A DNA stretch of 64,000 nt from Flavobacteriaceae bacterium (GCA_947488595.1 CANKZI010000003.1:62001-126000); one strand, 5' to 3'; positions 44,771 through 54,238 are shown, counted from the stretch's first letter. Numbers and translations are program-made. The notes: a model not told the origin generated them from the sequence alone.

Positions 44771-46165
44771 TCATTTTGTTTTTGCCAAATCTATAATTCC
44801 CATTGGTGTTGTTTTGTGATTATCTAGACTCTCGTCGTGTTGCGATAGATCGAGTCCAATCGTTTCTGATTGTTCTGAAACCCGAAGCGGAATAATGGCA
44901 TTGGTCAATTTGTAAAGCAATAAAGCGCCAAAAAAAGTAAATATTGACACCAGCACCAAAGCCATCATGTGATGACCAAAAACATTCCAACCACCATGTA
45001 ACAGACTGGCATTTTCTCCTTGTGCAAAAATAGCGGTTAAAACCATTCCCATAATGCCGCCGATGCCATGACACGCAAAAACATCAAGTGTATCATCAAT
45101 TTTTTTCATCACAGTCCAATTAATCATACTGTTTGAAACCATCGCGGTAATAAAACCAAAGAAAATACTTTCGGGAACAGTTACATATCCTGCTGCAGGT
45201 GTTATAGCAACAAGTCCCACTACTGCACCAATACAGGTGCCGAGTGCCGAAACTTTTCTTCCGTTAATACGATCATAGAAAATCCATGTCATCATGGCTG
45301 CTGCCGATGCTGTGATTGTAGTTGCAAAAGCCATTACGCCAGTGCCATTGGCAGCCAGTGCTGAACCCGCATTAAAACCGAACCATCCAAACCATAGCAT
45401 TCCGGTTCCTAATAGTACAAACGGAATGTTGGTTGGAATATGATTGCTGTCTTTGCGTTTTCCTAAAACCAAAACACCTGCCAAAGCGGCAAACCCAGCA
45501 CTCATGTGTACAACTGTTCCTCCTGCGAAGTCTTTTACACCAAAATAACTCCCTAAAAGTCCAGACGGATACCAAACCATGTGACACAAAGGCGCATAAA
45601 TAAAAAGTGTAAACAAACAAATAAAAAGCAAATAAGAAATAAACCTAACGCGTTCGGCAAAAGAACCAGTGATTATAGCTGGTGTAATCACGGCAAATTT
45701 CATTTGAAACAATGCAAAAAGCATAAACGGAATGGTGGTTGCCATTTTTAGATGCGGTAAAACACCAACGTTATCCAAAAATGGATAGGATAACGGATTG
45801 CCAACTACACTATAAAAAGTACCATTTATAAAAAACCCAATTGGTTCGCCAAAAGCCAAACTAAAAGCTACGATTACCCACAATAAACTTACTACACCAA
45901 GGCAAACAAAACTTTGCAACATGGTGGAGATAATATTTTTCTTGCCAACCATTCCACCATAAAAAAATGACAAACCAGGTGTCATTAACAAAACCAGACA
46001 TGATGCGGTAAGTAACCACGCAACATCGGCAGGAACTATTTTGTCAATAGTACTAAATTGCGAAAGTACTTTGGGCGTTGCGACTGCATTTGGCCAAAAA
46101 AGACCTGCAATGGCTATTAAAGTAATAATTACAAAAGAGACAATCCAGCGTTTTTCAATTTTCAT
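44771..46165 (-). CDS. amtB: Ammonium transporter (Amt family)
   Basis: 464 residues, 11 TM segments expected. Landmarks are TASCLVLLMTPGLSFFYGGMVGKKN, the twin-His pore residues in VVHMSAGFAALAG and DVFACHGIGGIMGM, and PFVLLGTGMLWFGWFGFNAGSALAAN. The N-terminal hydrophobic region may be a cleaved signal. It imports NH4+/NH3 under nitrogen limitation. No glnK/P-II gene adjoins it, which is unusual since the two often pair. It has a hairpin-forming leader. Confidence 0.95.
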   Translation of the reverse strand: MKIEKRWIVSFVIITLIAIAGLFWPNAVATPKVLSQFSTIDKIVPADVAWLLTASCLVLLMTPGLSFFYGGMVGKKNIISTMLQSFVCLGVVSLLWVIVAFSLAFGEPIGFFINGTFYSVVGNPLSYPFLDNVGVLPHLKMATTIPFMLFALFQMKFAVITPAIITGSFAERVRFISYLLFICLFTLFIYAPLCHMVWYPSGLLGSYFGVKDFAGGTVVHMSAGFAALAGVLVLGKRKDSNHIPTNIPFVLLGTGMLWFGWFGFNAGSALAANGTGVMAFATTITASAAAMMTWIFYDRINGRKVSALGTCIGAVVGLVAITPAAGYVTVPESIFFGFITAMVSNSMINWTVMKKIDDTLDVFACHGIGGIMGMVLTAIFAQGENASLLHGGWNVFGHHMMALVLVSIFTFFGALLLYKLTNAIIPLRVSEQSETIGLDLSQHDESLDNHKTTPMGIIDLAKTK

Positions 46166-46187
46166 TTTTAATGCATTTTAATTTATA

Positions 46188-46207
46188 ACCCCTATTTTTT
46201 ATAGGGT
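46188..46207. promoter_or_regulatory. Inverted repeat in the amtB leader (ACCCCTAT-tttt-TATAGGGT)
   Basis: ACCCCTATTTTTTATAGGGT is a near-perfect palindrome 23 bp upstream of the amtB ATG, overlapping the expected transcription start, next to a TACTTTTA near -7 sequence at about 46206-46213 (minus). Could be an operator or an mRNA hairpin. Confidence 0.5.
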
Positions 46208-46431
46208 AAAAGTATAAAATATTTCAAATTTTTTAAAATATGTTATTAAATAAATGGGGTTGTGTTTATTTTTAAGCAACTTAAATTAAAAAAAATTGAA
46301 AACTACTTTTCTAAAAAAATTATTTCTATTTGAAAAAAAACTTCAAATTGAATTAAAAAGTCGCTTTTTTACGGACGCTTTCAAGCACAAAAAGACTTGT
46401 TATAAATTTACTATATTTGAATTATAAATAA

Positions 46432-47028
46432 ATGCAACAGATGGAGATTACACGTTTTTATCCCAACGAGGAATTTAGAGAATGCCAAATCAAACACAAA
46501 TTAAAATTGCGTTATGCTGTTTCAAACAAGGGCAGATTGATGAGTTTTGCGGATGATATGAAACACGGAAGGATTTTGAAAGGAGGCCTTACCGATGGCT
46601 ATCGGGTATTTAAATACAAATTATTTAATGATGGGAAAATTTTAAACCGTTATTTGTTTGTCGGGAAAATGGTTGCCGAAGTATTTTTACCAAAAACATC
46701 AGAGGAGCAGGTTTATGTTTTGCATTTGGATTGGAAGCGCGACAATGATGATGTGCGCAATTTGAAATGGGCAACAAGATCCGAAATGATTGAACACAGC
46801 AGACGGAGTCCATTTGTAATTCAGGCTAAGAAAAATTTGCTAGAGCACAATTTAAAGTCCAACGGCAGAAAATTGACCATTACCAAAGTGATGCTTATCA
46901 AAAAAATGTTGGCTAAGCCAGATCAAAAAACCAGATTAAAAATGATTGCCAAACAATTTGGCGTAAGTGAAATGCAAATCAGAAGGATAAAAAGTGGCGA
47001 AAATTGGGGTTATATTAAAGTACCATAA
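46432..47028 (+). CDS. NUMOD4/HNH-derived protein with C-terminal HTH
   Basis: 198 residues. The N-terminal part follows the NUMOD4 + HNH_3 pattern of homing endonucleases: RYAVSNKGRLMSF, GYRVFKYKLF, VLHLDWKRDNDDVRNLKWATRSEM. The usual HRLVA histidine is replaced (FVGKMVAEVFLP) and the HNH is degraded, so cutting is doubtful. The C-terminus TRLKMIAKQFGVSEMQIRRIKSGENW is an HTH of the kind that follows such domains. It is probably a domesticated DNA-binding protein. Start may be 46432 or the internal ATG at 46441. Confidence 0.72.
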   Translation: MQQMEITRFYPNEEFRECQIKHKLKLRYAVSNKGRLMSFADDMKHGRILKGGLTDGYRVFKYKLFNDGKILNRYLFVGKMVAEVFLPKTSEEQVYVLHLDWKRDNDDVRNLKWATRSEMIEHSRRSPFVIQAKKNLLEHNLKSNGRKLTITKVMLIKKMLAKPDQKTRLKMIAKQFGVSEMQIRRIKSGENWGYIKVP

Positions 47029-47057
47029 AACAAAAATACTTCTAAATTAGTGAATTT

Positions 47058-47612
47058 TCAAGATTCATAACCGCTATCTGAGTCAATAAAACGCGCATCA
47101 GTTTCCATAATAGTACCACAATTTTCACAAGTCCTCAATTTTTCGGAATTGTAAAAATGTTTGAAATGCGGCAAGAAATCTTTCTCAATATTGTGTAATT
47201 CAAAAAAAACTTCATGCAATTTGTTGTTGCATTGGTCACAAAACCAAAGTAAGCCGTCGGTGAAACCTTTTCCTGCGCGTTTTCTTTCGATTACCAGCCC
47301 TATTGAATTGACTGAACGCACCGGAGAATGCGGTATTTTGGCTGGATGCAAATAAAGGTCTCCGGCTTTCATTGTCATTGTCTTGCGCTTTCCGTCTTCT
47401 TGAATGACCACTTCGATTTCGCCTTCCAATTGATAAAACAACTCTTCGGTTTCGTTATAATGATAGTCTTTTCGTGCGTTAGGCCCTGAAACAATCATTA
47501 CAATATAATCGCCAGAATCGGCATAAATATTTTTATTACCAACAGGAGGTTGCAGCAAATGACGGTTTTCGGCAATCCAAAGGTTCAGGTTAAAAGGTTT
47601 TGCAATTGGCAT
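47058..47612 (-). CDS. 3-hydroxyanthranilate 3,4-dioxygenase
   Basis: 184 residues, cupin. The metal-binding half HYNETEELFYQLEGEIEVVIQ and the GDLYLHPAKIPHSPVR histidine region are clear. The C-terminal CDQCNNKLHEVFFE and CENCGTIMETD give the rubredoxin-like zinc site of the bacterial enzyme type. It opens the aromatic ring of 3-hydroxyanthranilate in the kynurenine route to quinolinate/NAD. Other kynurenine genes are not in the window. Confidence 0.94.
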   Translation of the reverse strand: MPIAKPFNLNLWIAENRHLLQPPVGNKNIYADSGDYIVMIVSGPNARKDYHYNETEELFYQLEGEIEVVIQEDGKRKTMTMKAGDLYLHPAKIPHSPVRSVNSIGLVIERKRAGKGFTDGLLWFCDQCNNKLHEVFFELHNIEKDFLPHFKHFYNSEKLRTCENCGTIMETDARFIDSDSGYES

Positions 47613-47637
47613 CTTTTTTTAATGCTAAAATTATAAC

Positions 47638-47991
47638 TTATTTGATTTGAATTTGCGTCGGATTGAAAATTTGTGGCACTTGACCAGGATCTTTTCTATT
47701 GGCTAAGATTTTGCCTTTTACCAGAATTTTTTTGCCTTTTATATTCTCAAGTTTGATTTTAAGTCTTTCCAAGTATTTGGTTGTTATGGCAACTGTAAAT
47801 AAATTATTAGGAAATGCTTTGTCAATGTTGATGTAGTTGATATTGTCTTCAGAAGCGATTTTGACCGAAGCAATCGTTCCTTTTAACCAGACTTCTTTAT
47901 CTATATATTGTTTTACTTGTGCTGTTGTAATGGTGTCTTGCGCAAAACTCTTTGCCGCAATTAATACCAAAATAAAAAACATTTTTTTCAT
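47638..47991 (-). CDS. Small exported OB-fold-like protein, unknown
   Basis: 117 residues with signal peptide MKKMFFILVLIAAKSFA and a compact all-beta body: VKQYIDKEVWLKGTIASVKIASEDNINYINIDKAFPNNLFTVAITTKYLERL and KILVKGKILANRKDPGQVPQIFNPTQI. The pattern (strand, KGTI, ..., VKGKI, ..., IFNPTQI) matches OB-folds such as YgiW/YdeI-like or nucleic-acid-binding modules seen near secreted nucleases. It lies between the dioxygenase and the nuclease genes on the same strand. Confidence 0.7.
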   Translation of the reverse strand: MKKMFFILVLIAAKSFAQDTITTAQVKQYIDKEVWLKGTIASVKIASEDNINYINIDKAFPNNLFTVAITTKYLERLKIKLENIKGKKILVKGKILANRKDPGQVPQIFNPTQIQIK

Positions 47992-48050
47992 GAGTAGGTT
48001 GCTAAAATAAAAAAGATCAAGTAATTAACTTAACCTTTTTAGTGGCAGGA

Positions 48051-49145
48051 TTATTTTTTTTCTTTTATCAGATAAATATACACCGGAAAGTGGTCACTGT
48101 ATCCTATTTCATTCGCAGAGTGCCGCAACGGATATCCCTTGTATTGCCCGTCGGTTTGTATCAAATAAGCCCTGTTAAAAATACCAGCTTTCCAGTATTT
48201 AAAAGTACTATAATCTTCTCTAATCAAACTTTCTGAAACCATAATTTGGTCAAAAATATCCGGTGAATCTCTGTAAAAAAGGGTAGCATGACCTTCTTTG
48301 GCCATTTGTTCAAACGGATTATAAATGTCAAATTTTTGAACTTCCGCTTTTTTCATTTTGGCGCCAATTCCGAATTTTATACTCTTATTGTAACTTCCAT
48401 CATTATAATCACCCATTGTGATAATTTTCGCGTTTGGATTTATTTTGAATAATGAATCCATAATTTTGCGGTTCAAACGACCAGCAGCTTCACGAAAAGG
48501 ACTGCTTTTTTTCTCTCCACCAGAACGCGACGGCCAGTGATTGACCATAATACTTATTTCTTCACCGTCTAAAAGCCCTGTTACTAACAAAATATCTCTG
48601 GTATAAAGCCGATCCGTTATTTCTATTTTATCGTCGGTCACTTCTTCATTTTCAGCTTTTTGCTTTACTTTGGCTTGATTTTTATCTACAATCAAAGGAA
48701 TGTTGATAAAACTTGTAGGCTTAAAATGTTTTTTTTGATACAATAATGCCACGTCGATACCTCTTTTATCTGGTGAATCAAAATGAACAATTCCGTAATT
48801 TCCTGCAGTCAATTTGGGCTGCTTTACTAAATCTTCTAGTACGCCACGATTCTCAATTTCTACACCGCCAATAAAAACAGGCATTTCCTTTTGTTGGTCG
48901 TTGGTTCCAATTTCCGAAATCACACGAGATAAATTGACTAGTTTTTGACGGTATTTCCTTGAAGTCCAGTTTTGATCTCCGTTTGGCAACCATTCTTCAT
49001 CATTATTTGGATTGTTAATCGTATCGAACAAATTCTCGAAATTATAAAAAGCAACCGTGTGCACAATAAACTTTTTTTGCTGTGCAAACGAGCTTAACAT
49101 TGAAAATAAAACAACAAAAAAGGCGATGTTTTTGAAAATTCTCAT
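48051..49145 (-). CDS. Exported endonuclease/exonuclease/phosphatase family protein
   Basis: 364 residues; signal peptide MRIFKNIAFFVVLFSMLSSFAQ. The EEP fold shows FYNFENLFDT, the metal Glu in GGVEIENRGVLEDL, NHWPSRSGGEKKSSPFREAAGRLN, the Asp/Asn pair in IITMGDYNDGSYN and the final GYSDHFPVYIYL histidine motif. It could be a secreted DNase or phosphodiesterase. It is divergent from a TonB receptor operon, with mirrored promoters. This recalls flavobacterial loci for scavenging phosphate or nucleotides from nucleic acids, an inference. Confidence 0.9.
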   Translation of the reverse strand: MRIFKNIAFFVVLFSMLSSFAQQKKFIVHTVAFYNFENLFDTINNPNNDEEWLPNGDQNWTSRKYRQKLVNLSRVISEIGTNDQQKEMPVFIGGVEIENRGVLEDLVKQPKLTAGNYGIVHFDSPDKRGIDVALLYQKKHFKPTSFINIPLIVDKNQAKVKQKAENEEVTDDKIEITDRLYTRDILLVTGLLDGEEISIMVNHWPSRSGGEKKSSPFREAAGRLNRKIMDSLFKINPNAKIITMGDYNDGSYNKSIKFGIGAKMKKAEVQKFDIYNPFEQMAKEGHATLFYRDSPDIFDQIMVSESLIREDYSTFKYWKAGIFNRAYLIQTDGQYKGYPLRHSANEIGYSDHFPVYIYLIKEKK

Positions 49146-49190
49146 AAATTTTATATTAATTTACTGTCAAGTTTAATTCAAACTTGGGGG

Positions 49191-49198
49191 CAAAAGTA
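49191..49198 (-). promoter_or_regulatory. Nuclease gene -7 box TACTTTTG
   Basis: CAAAAGTA on the plus strand is TACTTTTG on the minus strand, 45 bp before the nuclease ATG at 49145. It is the same 8-mer as the TonB receptor box on the opposite strand. Confidence 0.5.
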
Positions 49199-49218
49199 AA
49201 TAATATTAATTAATAATG

Positions 49219-49226
49219 TACTTTTG
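49219..49226 (+). promoter_or_regulatory. TonB receptor operon -7 box TACTTTTG
   Basis: TACTTTTG on the plus strand, 56 bp before the ATG at 49283. The divergent copy is 20 bp away, so the two promoters overlap. Confidence 0.5.
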
Positions 49227-49282
49227 CATCCGTTAAGAAATAATTATTCTTACAACACCAAAATTAATTTTTATTATCATTT

Positions 49283-52123
49283 ATGAAAAAACTTGTAATT
49301 AGTACGCTGTTCGTAATGCAAGTGTTTTTTGTTTGGGCACAACAAAATCCTACCGTTACTGGTAAAGTTGTTGATTCTAAAACTCAAAAACCACTACAAA
49401 GTGTTCTCACAACGATTCAAAACACCACGGCAACGGCATTGACCAATGCAGAAGGAATTTTTGTTATCGAAAATGTTGCTGTTGGAAACCAACTGCTAAA
49501 AGTAAGTAGTTCGGGTTATACCCAACAAATTCTTCCGCTTGAAGTTGTGGTAGGACAAAATTTAGACTTGGGCGTTGTGGTACTCGAAGAAGACCAAACT
49601 GAAGAACAACAGTTAAGTTTGATTACTATAACAGAAAACGATCTAGGAGATGACAATAGTGGCTCCGAAAGCACCTCTGGTTTGCTTCAGGCCAGTAGAG
49701 ATGCATTTCAGCAATCGGCTGCTTTTAACTGGGGACAAGCGCGTTTTAGAGTTAGAGGTTTGGATAACGAATACGGAACTACCATGATTAATGGTATTAC
49801 AATGAATAAAATTTATGACGGAAGACCACAATGGGGCAACTGGGGCGGCTTGAACGATGCCACCCGTAATCAAGAATTTACAACCGGCTCGGGCCCTTCT
49901 GATTATACTTTTGGAGGTATTCTTGGGACGCAAGTAATCAATACCAGAGCTTCTATTTATCGTCCAGGAACAAGGGTTTCGTTTTCTTCGACCAATACCA
50001 ACTACAGTTGGAGAGCCATGGCAACACATGCTTCAGGGATGTCAACCGAAGGCTGGGCTTTTGTAATTTCGGCAGGAAGACGTTTTGCCCAAGAAGGGTA
50101 TTTCGACGGAACAGATTATGATGCTAATTCGTTTTTCGCTAGTGTTGAGAAAAAAATCGGCGAAAACCATAGTTTGAACTTTACTAGTATTTATGCACAA
50201 AACAGCAGAGGTAAAAATTCTCCAAACACGCAAGAAGTTACTAATTTAGCTGGAATAAAATACAACTCCTATTGGGGATACCAAGACGGCAAAAAAAGAA
50301 ATTCTAGAGACAGAGATGTAGAAGAGCCTATTTTAATGTTAGGTCATTATTGGAAAATCAACGAAAAAACGAAATTAAATACCAATATCGCTTATCAATT
50401 TGGAAAAATCGCCAACAGCCGCATTGACAATGCCGAGCAATCCAATGCGATCGATGGTAGCAATGCATTTTTACCAGATCCTGCTTATTACAAAAATTTA
50501 CCTAGTTATTATACTTCTCTTTGGAATCCCGATGATTACACCGATTTTCAAGGTGATGATCCAATCAATCAAGCCAATGCCGCCAATGTGAGAAATCAAT
50601 TTTTAGCAAACAGACAAATGGATTGGAACGCTTTATACCAAGCCAATTTGAACAATCCAAATGGTCGTAGTAATTATGTGTTGTATGAAGACAGGACCGA
50701 TGACAAACTAATTACTGCCAACTCCATTTTAAGTTCACAATTGTCCGACAATATCGTTTTGAATGCTGGTTTGAATTATAGAAGTTTAAAATCTGAAAAT
50801 TTTCAGAACTTATTGGATTTATTAGGCGGTCAATTTTTTGATGATGTTGACGGTTTTTATGTGGGCGATCAAGCACAACCAGATTTAAGAAATCCAGACC
50901 GAAGTGTACGTGTGGGTGATCGTTACGGTTACAATTATATTTTAAATGCCAATACATTTGATGCTTTTACGCAGTTCAAATTCAGCTACAAAAAAATTGA
51001 TTTCTATATGGCGCAGTCTTTCACAGCGACAAATTATCAAAGAGACGGACAATACCAAAACGGACTTTATGCTTCTAATTCTTTCGGAAAAAGCGAAAAT
51101 ATAAATTTTGAAAACTTTGGTTTCAAAGGCGGCTTGACCTATAAATTGTCTGGAAGACAGTTCTTTAATATCAACGGAGCGCACATGACCAAAGCGCCAT
51201 CATTGCGAAACACTTTTAACAATGCGCGTTTGAACAACAACGTTGTTGGCGATTTAAGAAGCGAAAACGTGACGAGTGTCGACGCAAGTTACATTATCAG
51301 AACACCAAAATTGAAAATGAGATTGACTGCTTTTATGTCGAAAGTAAAAGATGCAACCAATAACACTTTCTTTTATGCTGAAGGTGCTTTTGAAGAAGAC
51401 GATAATGGCGATGGCAGTGATGCGTTTGTTGGTCAAACGACAACTGATATTGAAAAGAAAAATATTGGCGCTGAGTTTGGCGCCGAATATTCAATTACCT
51501 CAACCCTTAAAGCAACGATTGCCGCATCTTATGGTGAATATACTTTTGACAACAATCCAACAGTAACTTTGACCAATGATGCTTTGGCCTCTGCCGATAA
51601 TAGCAATCCTACGATTGATTTTGGAAAAGCAACTCTTAAAAATTACAGACAAGCAGGCGCACCTCAACAAGCCTATTCATTCGGTTTAGAATACCGTGAT
51701 CCAAAGTTTTGGTGGATTGGTGCCAACGTCAATTATTTGGATGACATTTATGTAGATGTTTCTCCGTTATTAAGAACGGAAGATTTTTTCCGAAATCCAG
51801 CCGATCCATTCGGATTGCCTTTCCCAGAAGCCAATGAAGCAACAGCAAGAAAGTTATTGAAACAAGAAAAATTTAATCCAATTAAATTATTAAATTTAAC
51901 TGGCGGTAAATCTTGGAGAATTTCGGGAAAAACAGTTGGGTTTTTCGCAAGTGTCAATAATGTATTGGATTTTACGTACAAAACAGGAGGATTTGAACAG
52001 GCAAGAAATGCGAATTATAGAGAGTTAAACCAAGATGTTTCTAGCGGAACGCCTGCATTTGCTCCTAAATATTTTTATGGTTACGGAAGAACGTACTTTG
52101 TAAATCTTTATATTAATTTCTAA
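49283..52123 (+). CDS. TonB-dependent outer membrane receptor
   Basis: 946 residues. Signal peptide MKKLVISTLFVMQVFFVWA, an N-terminal CarboxypepD-regulatory-like beta domain (about 24-105), a plug with RFRVRGLDNEYGTTMINGITMNKIYDGRPQWGNWGGLND, then a 22-strand barrel ending YFYGYGRTYFVNLYINF. It imports a ligand across the outer membrane with TonB energy. Followed by two surface lipoproteins and divergent from a secreted nuclease, so the set resembles an uptake locus for nucleic-acid or phosphate-containing compounds (inferred). Confidence 0.92.
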   Translation: MKKLVISTLFVMQVFFVWAQQNPTVTGKVVDSKTQKPLQSVLTTIQNTTATALTNAEGIFVIENVAVGNQLLKVSSSGYTQQILPLEVVVGQNLDLGVVVLEEDQTEEQQLSLITITENDLGDDNSGSESTSGLLQASRDAFQQSAAFNWGQARFRVRGLDNEYGTTMINGITMNKIYDGRPQWGNWGGLNDATRNQEFTTGSGPSDYTFGGILGTQVINTRASIYRPGTRVSFSSTNTNYSWRAMATHASGMSTEGWAFVISAGRRFAQEGYFDGTDYDANSFFASVEKKIGENHSLNFTSIYAQNSRGKNSPNTQEVTNLAGIKYNSYWGYQDGKKRNSRDRDVEEPILMLGHYWKINEKTKLNTNIAYQFGKIANSRIDNAEQSNAIDGSNAFLPDPAYYKNLPSYYTSLWNPDDYTDFQGDDPINQANAANVRNQFLANRQMDWNALYQANLNNPNGRSNYVLYEDRTDDKLITANSILSSQLSDNIVLNAGLNYRSLKSENFQNLLDLLGGQFFDDVDGFYVGDQAQPDLRNPDRSVRVGDRYGYNYILNANTFDAFTQFKFSYKKIDFYMAQSFTATNYQRDGQYQNGLYASNSFGKSENINFENFGFKGGLTYKLSGRQFFNINGAHMTKAPSLRNTFNNARLNNNVVGDLRSENVTSVDASYIIRTPKLKMRLTAFMSKVKDATNNTFFYAEGAFEEDDNGDGSDAFVGQTTTDIEKKNIGAEFGAEYSITSTLKATIAASYGEYTFDNNPTVTLTNDALASADNSNPTIDFGKATLKNYRQAGAPQQAYSFGLEYRDPKFWWIGANVNYLDDIYVDVSPLLRTEDFFRNPADPFGLPFPEANEATARKLLKQEKFNPIKLLNLTGGKSWRISGKTVGFFASVNNVLDFTYKTGGFEQARNANYRELNQDVSSGTPAFAPKYFYGYGRTYFVNLYINF

Positions 52124-52131
52124 AAAAAAAT

Positions 52132-52749
52132 ATGAAAATGATTAATTTTAAAAAAATGCTGTTTGCAAGCCTTACCATTATTGCGCTGGCAGGTTGTACT
52201 CAAGACGATGATTACAAAATTGCCGCATTCACACCGCTTTTGTTCACCGAAGATTTTCCGAGCACCGATGGTTTAGACAACACTGTTTTGAACCTTACCG
52301 ATTGGAAAAATTTTGCGCAAACTGGAACGGTAGTTTGGAAAAACCAGATCTATCAAGGAAATGGTTATGCCGAATTTACTTCTTACCAAGCTCCTGACGC
52401 GGTGAGCGTGGGTTGGTTGATCTCGCCTCCGATTGATATGGACGCGAACGACGGTGAAAAATTGGTTTTTCAATCTTCTCAAAGTTATGTTTCTTCGGCT
52501 GCTAATAAATTGGAAGTTTTGATTTCGACCGATTATGACGGCACCAATTTTGCAACGGCTACTTGGTTGCCATTGCAAGCCAATTTGCCTACTAGAGATG
52601 CTACCTATTTTTTATTTCAAGAATCAGGCATAATTGATTTGTCTTCTTATACCGGAAATGCTTATGTGGCTTTTAAAGTTACAGGTTCTGGAACAAACAC
52701 GACGCTAGATGGTTCTTATCAAATCGACAATGTAAGGGTTTACTATTAA
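52132..52749 (+). CDS. Surface lipoprotein with choice-of-anchor J-like domain
   Basis: 205 residues. Signal and lipobox end in AGCTQDDD, acid-rich after the Cys as in surface-exported lipoproteins. The single beta-sandwich (FTEDFPSTDGL, WKNQIYQGNGYAEFTSYQAPDAVSVGWLISPPIDM, FVAFKVTGSGTNTTLDGSYQIDNVRVYY) matches the choice-of-anchor J/DUF5017 type seen beside DUF5689 proteins. 8 bp after the receptor; its stop overlaps the next track start. Likely substrate binding for the receptor. Confidence 0.82.
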   Translation: MKMINFKKMLFASLTIIALAGCTQDDDYKIAAFTPLLFTEDFPSTDGLDNTVLNLTDWKNFAQTGTVVWKNQIYQGNGYAEFTSYQAPDAVSVGWLISPPIDMDANDGEKLVFQSSQSYVSSAANKLEVLISTDYDGTNFATATWLPLQANLPTRDATYFLFQESGIIDLSSYTGNAYVAFKVTGSGTNTTLDGSYQIDNVRVYY

Positions 52750-52772
52750 TGTTTTTTATTTACAACAATTAT

Positions 52773-54218
52773 ATGAAATTAAATATTTTAAAAACTTCGC
52801 TTCTAATAACGCTTTTCGCTGGTTTGACAAGCAGTTGCGTGAACGATGATGATTATGGTATTCCGACTAGCGATTGTACCGAAACCACGCTAGTTGCCAC
52901 CAAAACAGTTCAAGAATTAATAGATCAGGCTCCTACTTTTGTTGATCCATCTGCGCCTTTTTTAACTGATGATGTTATTGAAGCTTATGTAGTTTCGAGC
53001 GATGAAGGCGGAAACTTTTACAAATCCATTTCGCTACAAACCAAAGGCACGCCAACCGTTGCTCCTGTAGGTTTTAGCGTTCCGGTTGATGCTGGCGGAT
53101 TGTTTACTAATTATCCTGTTGGCACCAAAGTACTTGTAAAATTATTGAACCAATATTCTGATATTTACAATGGATCGATGCGAATTGGTGGATTGTATGA
53201 ATTAGATCCTCGCGTTGGATTGAACCCTCCTGTATATGCCGTTGGAAGAATTTCTATTTTTGATTACAGCAAGGTATTGGTGCGTTCTTGCACAAAACTG
53301 GACGAATCAGAATTGGTTAGAACAGTTAGTATTCCAGAGCTTACAGGAAGTAACGGAGATAAATATTTGAACACTTTGATTGAGTTAGAAAATGTTCAGT
53401 TTGTTAGTGAAGTTGTCGGAAAACCTTATTACGACATAGACAATGATTTGGGTGGTGCTACCAATTATGATTTAACAGATAATGTAAATAACAAAATCAT
53501 TTTCAGAACGAGTAGCTTTGCCAATTTTGCAGGCAATAAAGCGCCAGCGTTGAGTGGAAAAGTAAGAGGTATTTTGACCAAATATAACACCGATTATCAA
53601 TTTTTAGCGCGAACTGCTTCAGACATTAATTTGACCGAGCCAAGATTCAATATCGATTTATCGGCGCCTATAATTGGAAATGCCATCACTTTTACAGGAA
53701 GCTTTACAGAAAATTTTGAAAGTTATGTAACAACTTCTCCAGCCAACAGGTCATTCCCTAAATATATTAATGATCCAGTAGTAGGAACAAGATATTGGAG
53801 TAATACCACTTTTGGTGGAAACAAATATATTCAAATGACTTCCTTTGGCGGAACGGGCGAAGACAATCGTACTTTGTTTTTTGTTCCAGTTGATCTCACT
53901 GCCGCCAATACATTTTCATTCCAATCAAAAGCTGGTTTTGCAAATGGAGCGGTTTTAAAAGTATATTATATTTTAGCAACCAATTATACACCTGGCAACG
54001 CAATTAATAATGCTTCATTGGTTAATATTACATCCAATTTTACAATTTCGCCAGGTCAAGCTTCTGGTTATCCAACAACTTTTACCAACAGTGGAAGTTA
54101 TGCAATTCCTGCGGATGTAACTGGCAATGGTTATTTTGTGTTTGAATATATTGGTAGCGGAGTTTCAAGTCCGGTATTGACAACAACAATGCAAATTGAT
54201 AACATTGTAGTAAATTAA
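52773..54218 (+). CDS. DUF5689 domain surface lipoprotein
   Basis: 481 residues from ATG 52773 (MKLNILKTSLLITLFAGLTSSC, lipobox Cys followed by VNDDD). An OB-like DUF5689 region (about 35-290, IEAYVVSSDEGGNFYKSISLQTKGT) is followed by a C-terminal beta-sandwich of the choice-of-anchor J kind (SFTENFESYVTTSPANRSFPKYINDPVVGTRYW ... TMQIDNIVVN). Third gene of the TonB receptor operon; probably part of the same surface complex. Ligand unknown. Confidence 0.85.
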   Translation: MKLNILKTSLLITLFAGLTSSCVNDDDYGIPTSDCTETTLVATKTVQELIDQAPTFVDPSAPFLTDDVIEAYVVSSDEGGNFYKSISLQTKGTPTVAPVGFSVPVDAGGLFTNYPVGTKVLVKLLNQYSDIYNGSMRIGGLYELDPRVGLNPPVYAVGRISIFDYSKVLVRSCTKLDESELVRTVSIPELTGSNGDKYLNTLIELENVQFVSEVVGKPYYDIDNDLGGATNYDLTDNVNNKIIFRTSSFANFAGNKAPALSGKVRGILTKYNTDYQFLARTASDINLTEPRFNIDLSAPIIGNAITFTGSFTENFESYVTTSPANRSFPKYINDPVVGTRYWSNTTFGGNKYIQMTSFGGTGEDNRTLFFVPVDLTAANTFSFQSKAGFANGAVLKVYYILATNYTPGNAINNASLVNITSNFTISPGQASGYPTTFTNSGSYAIPADVTGNGYFVFEYIGSGVSSPVLTTTMQIDNIVVN

Positions 54219-54238
54219 TTTAATTCTTATAAACACAA

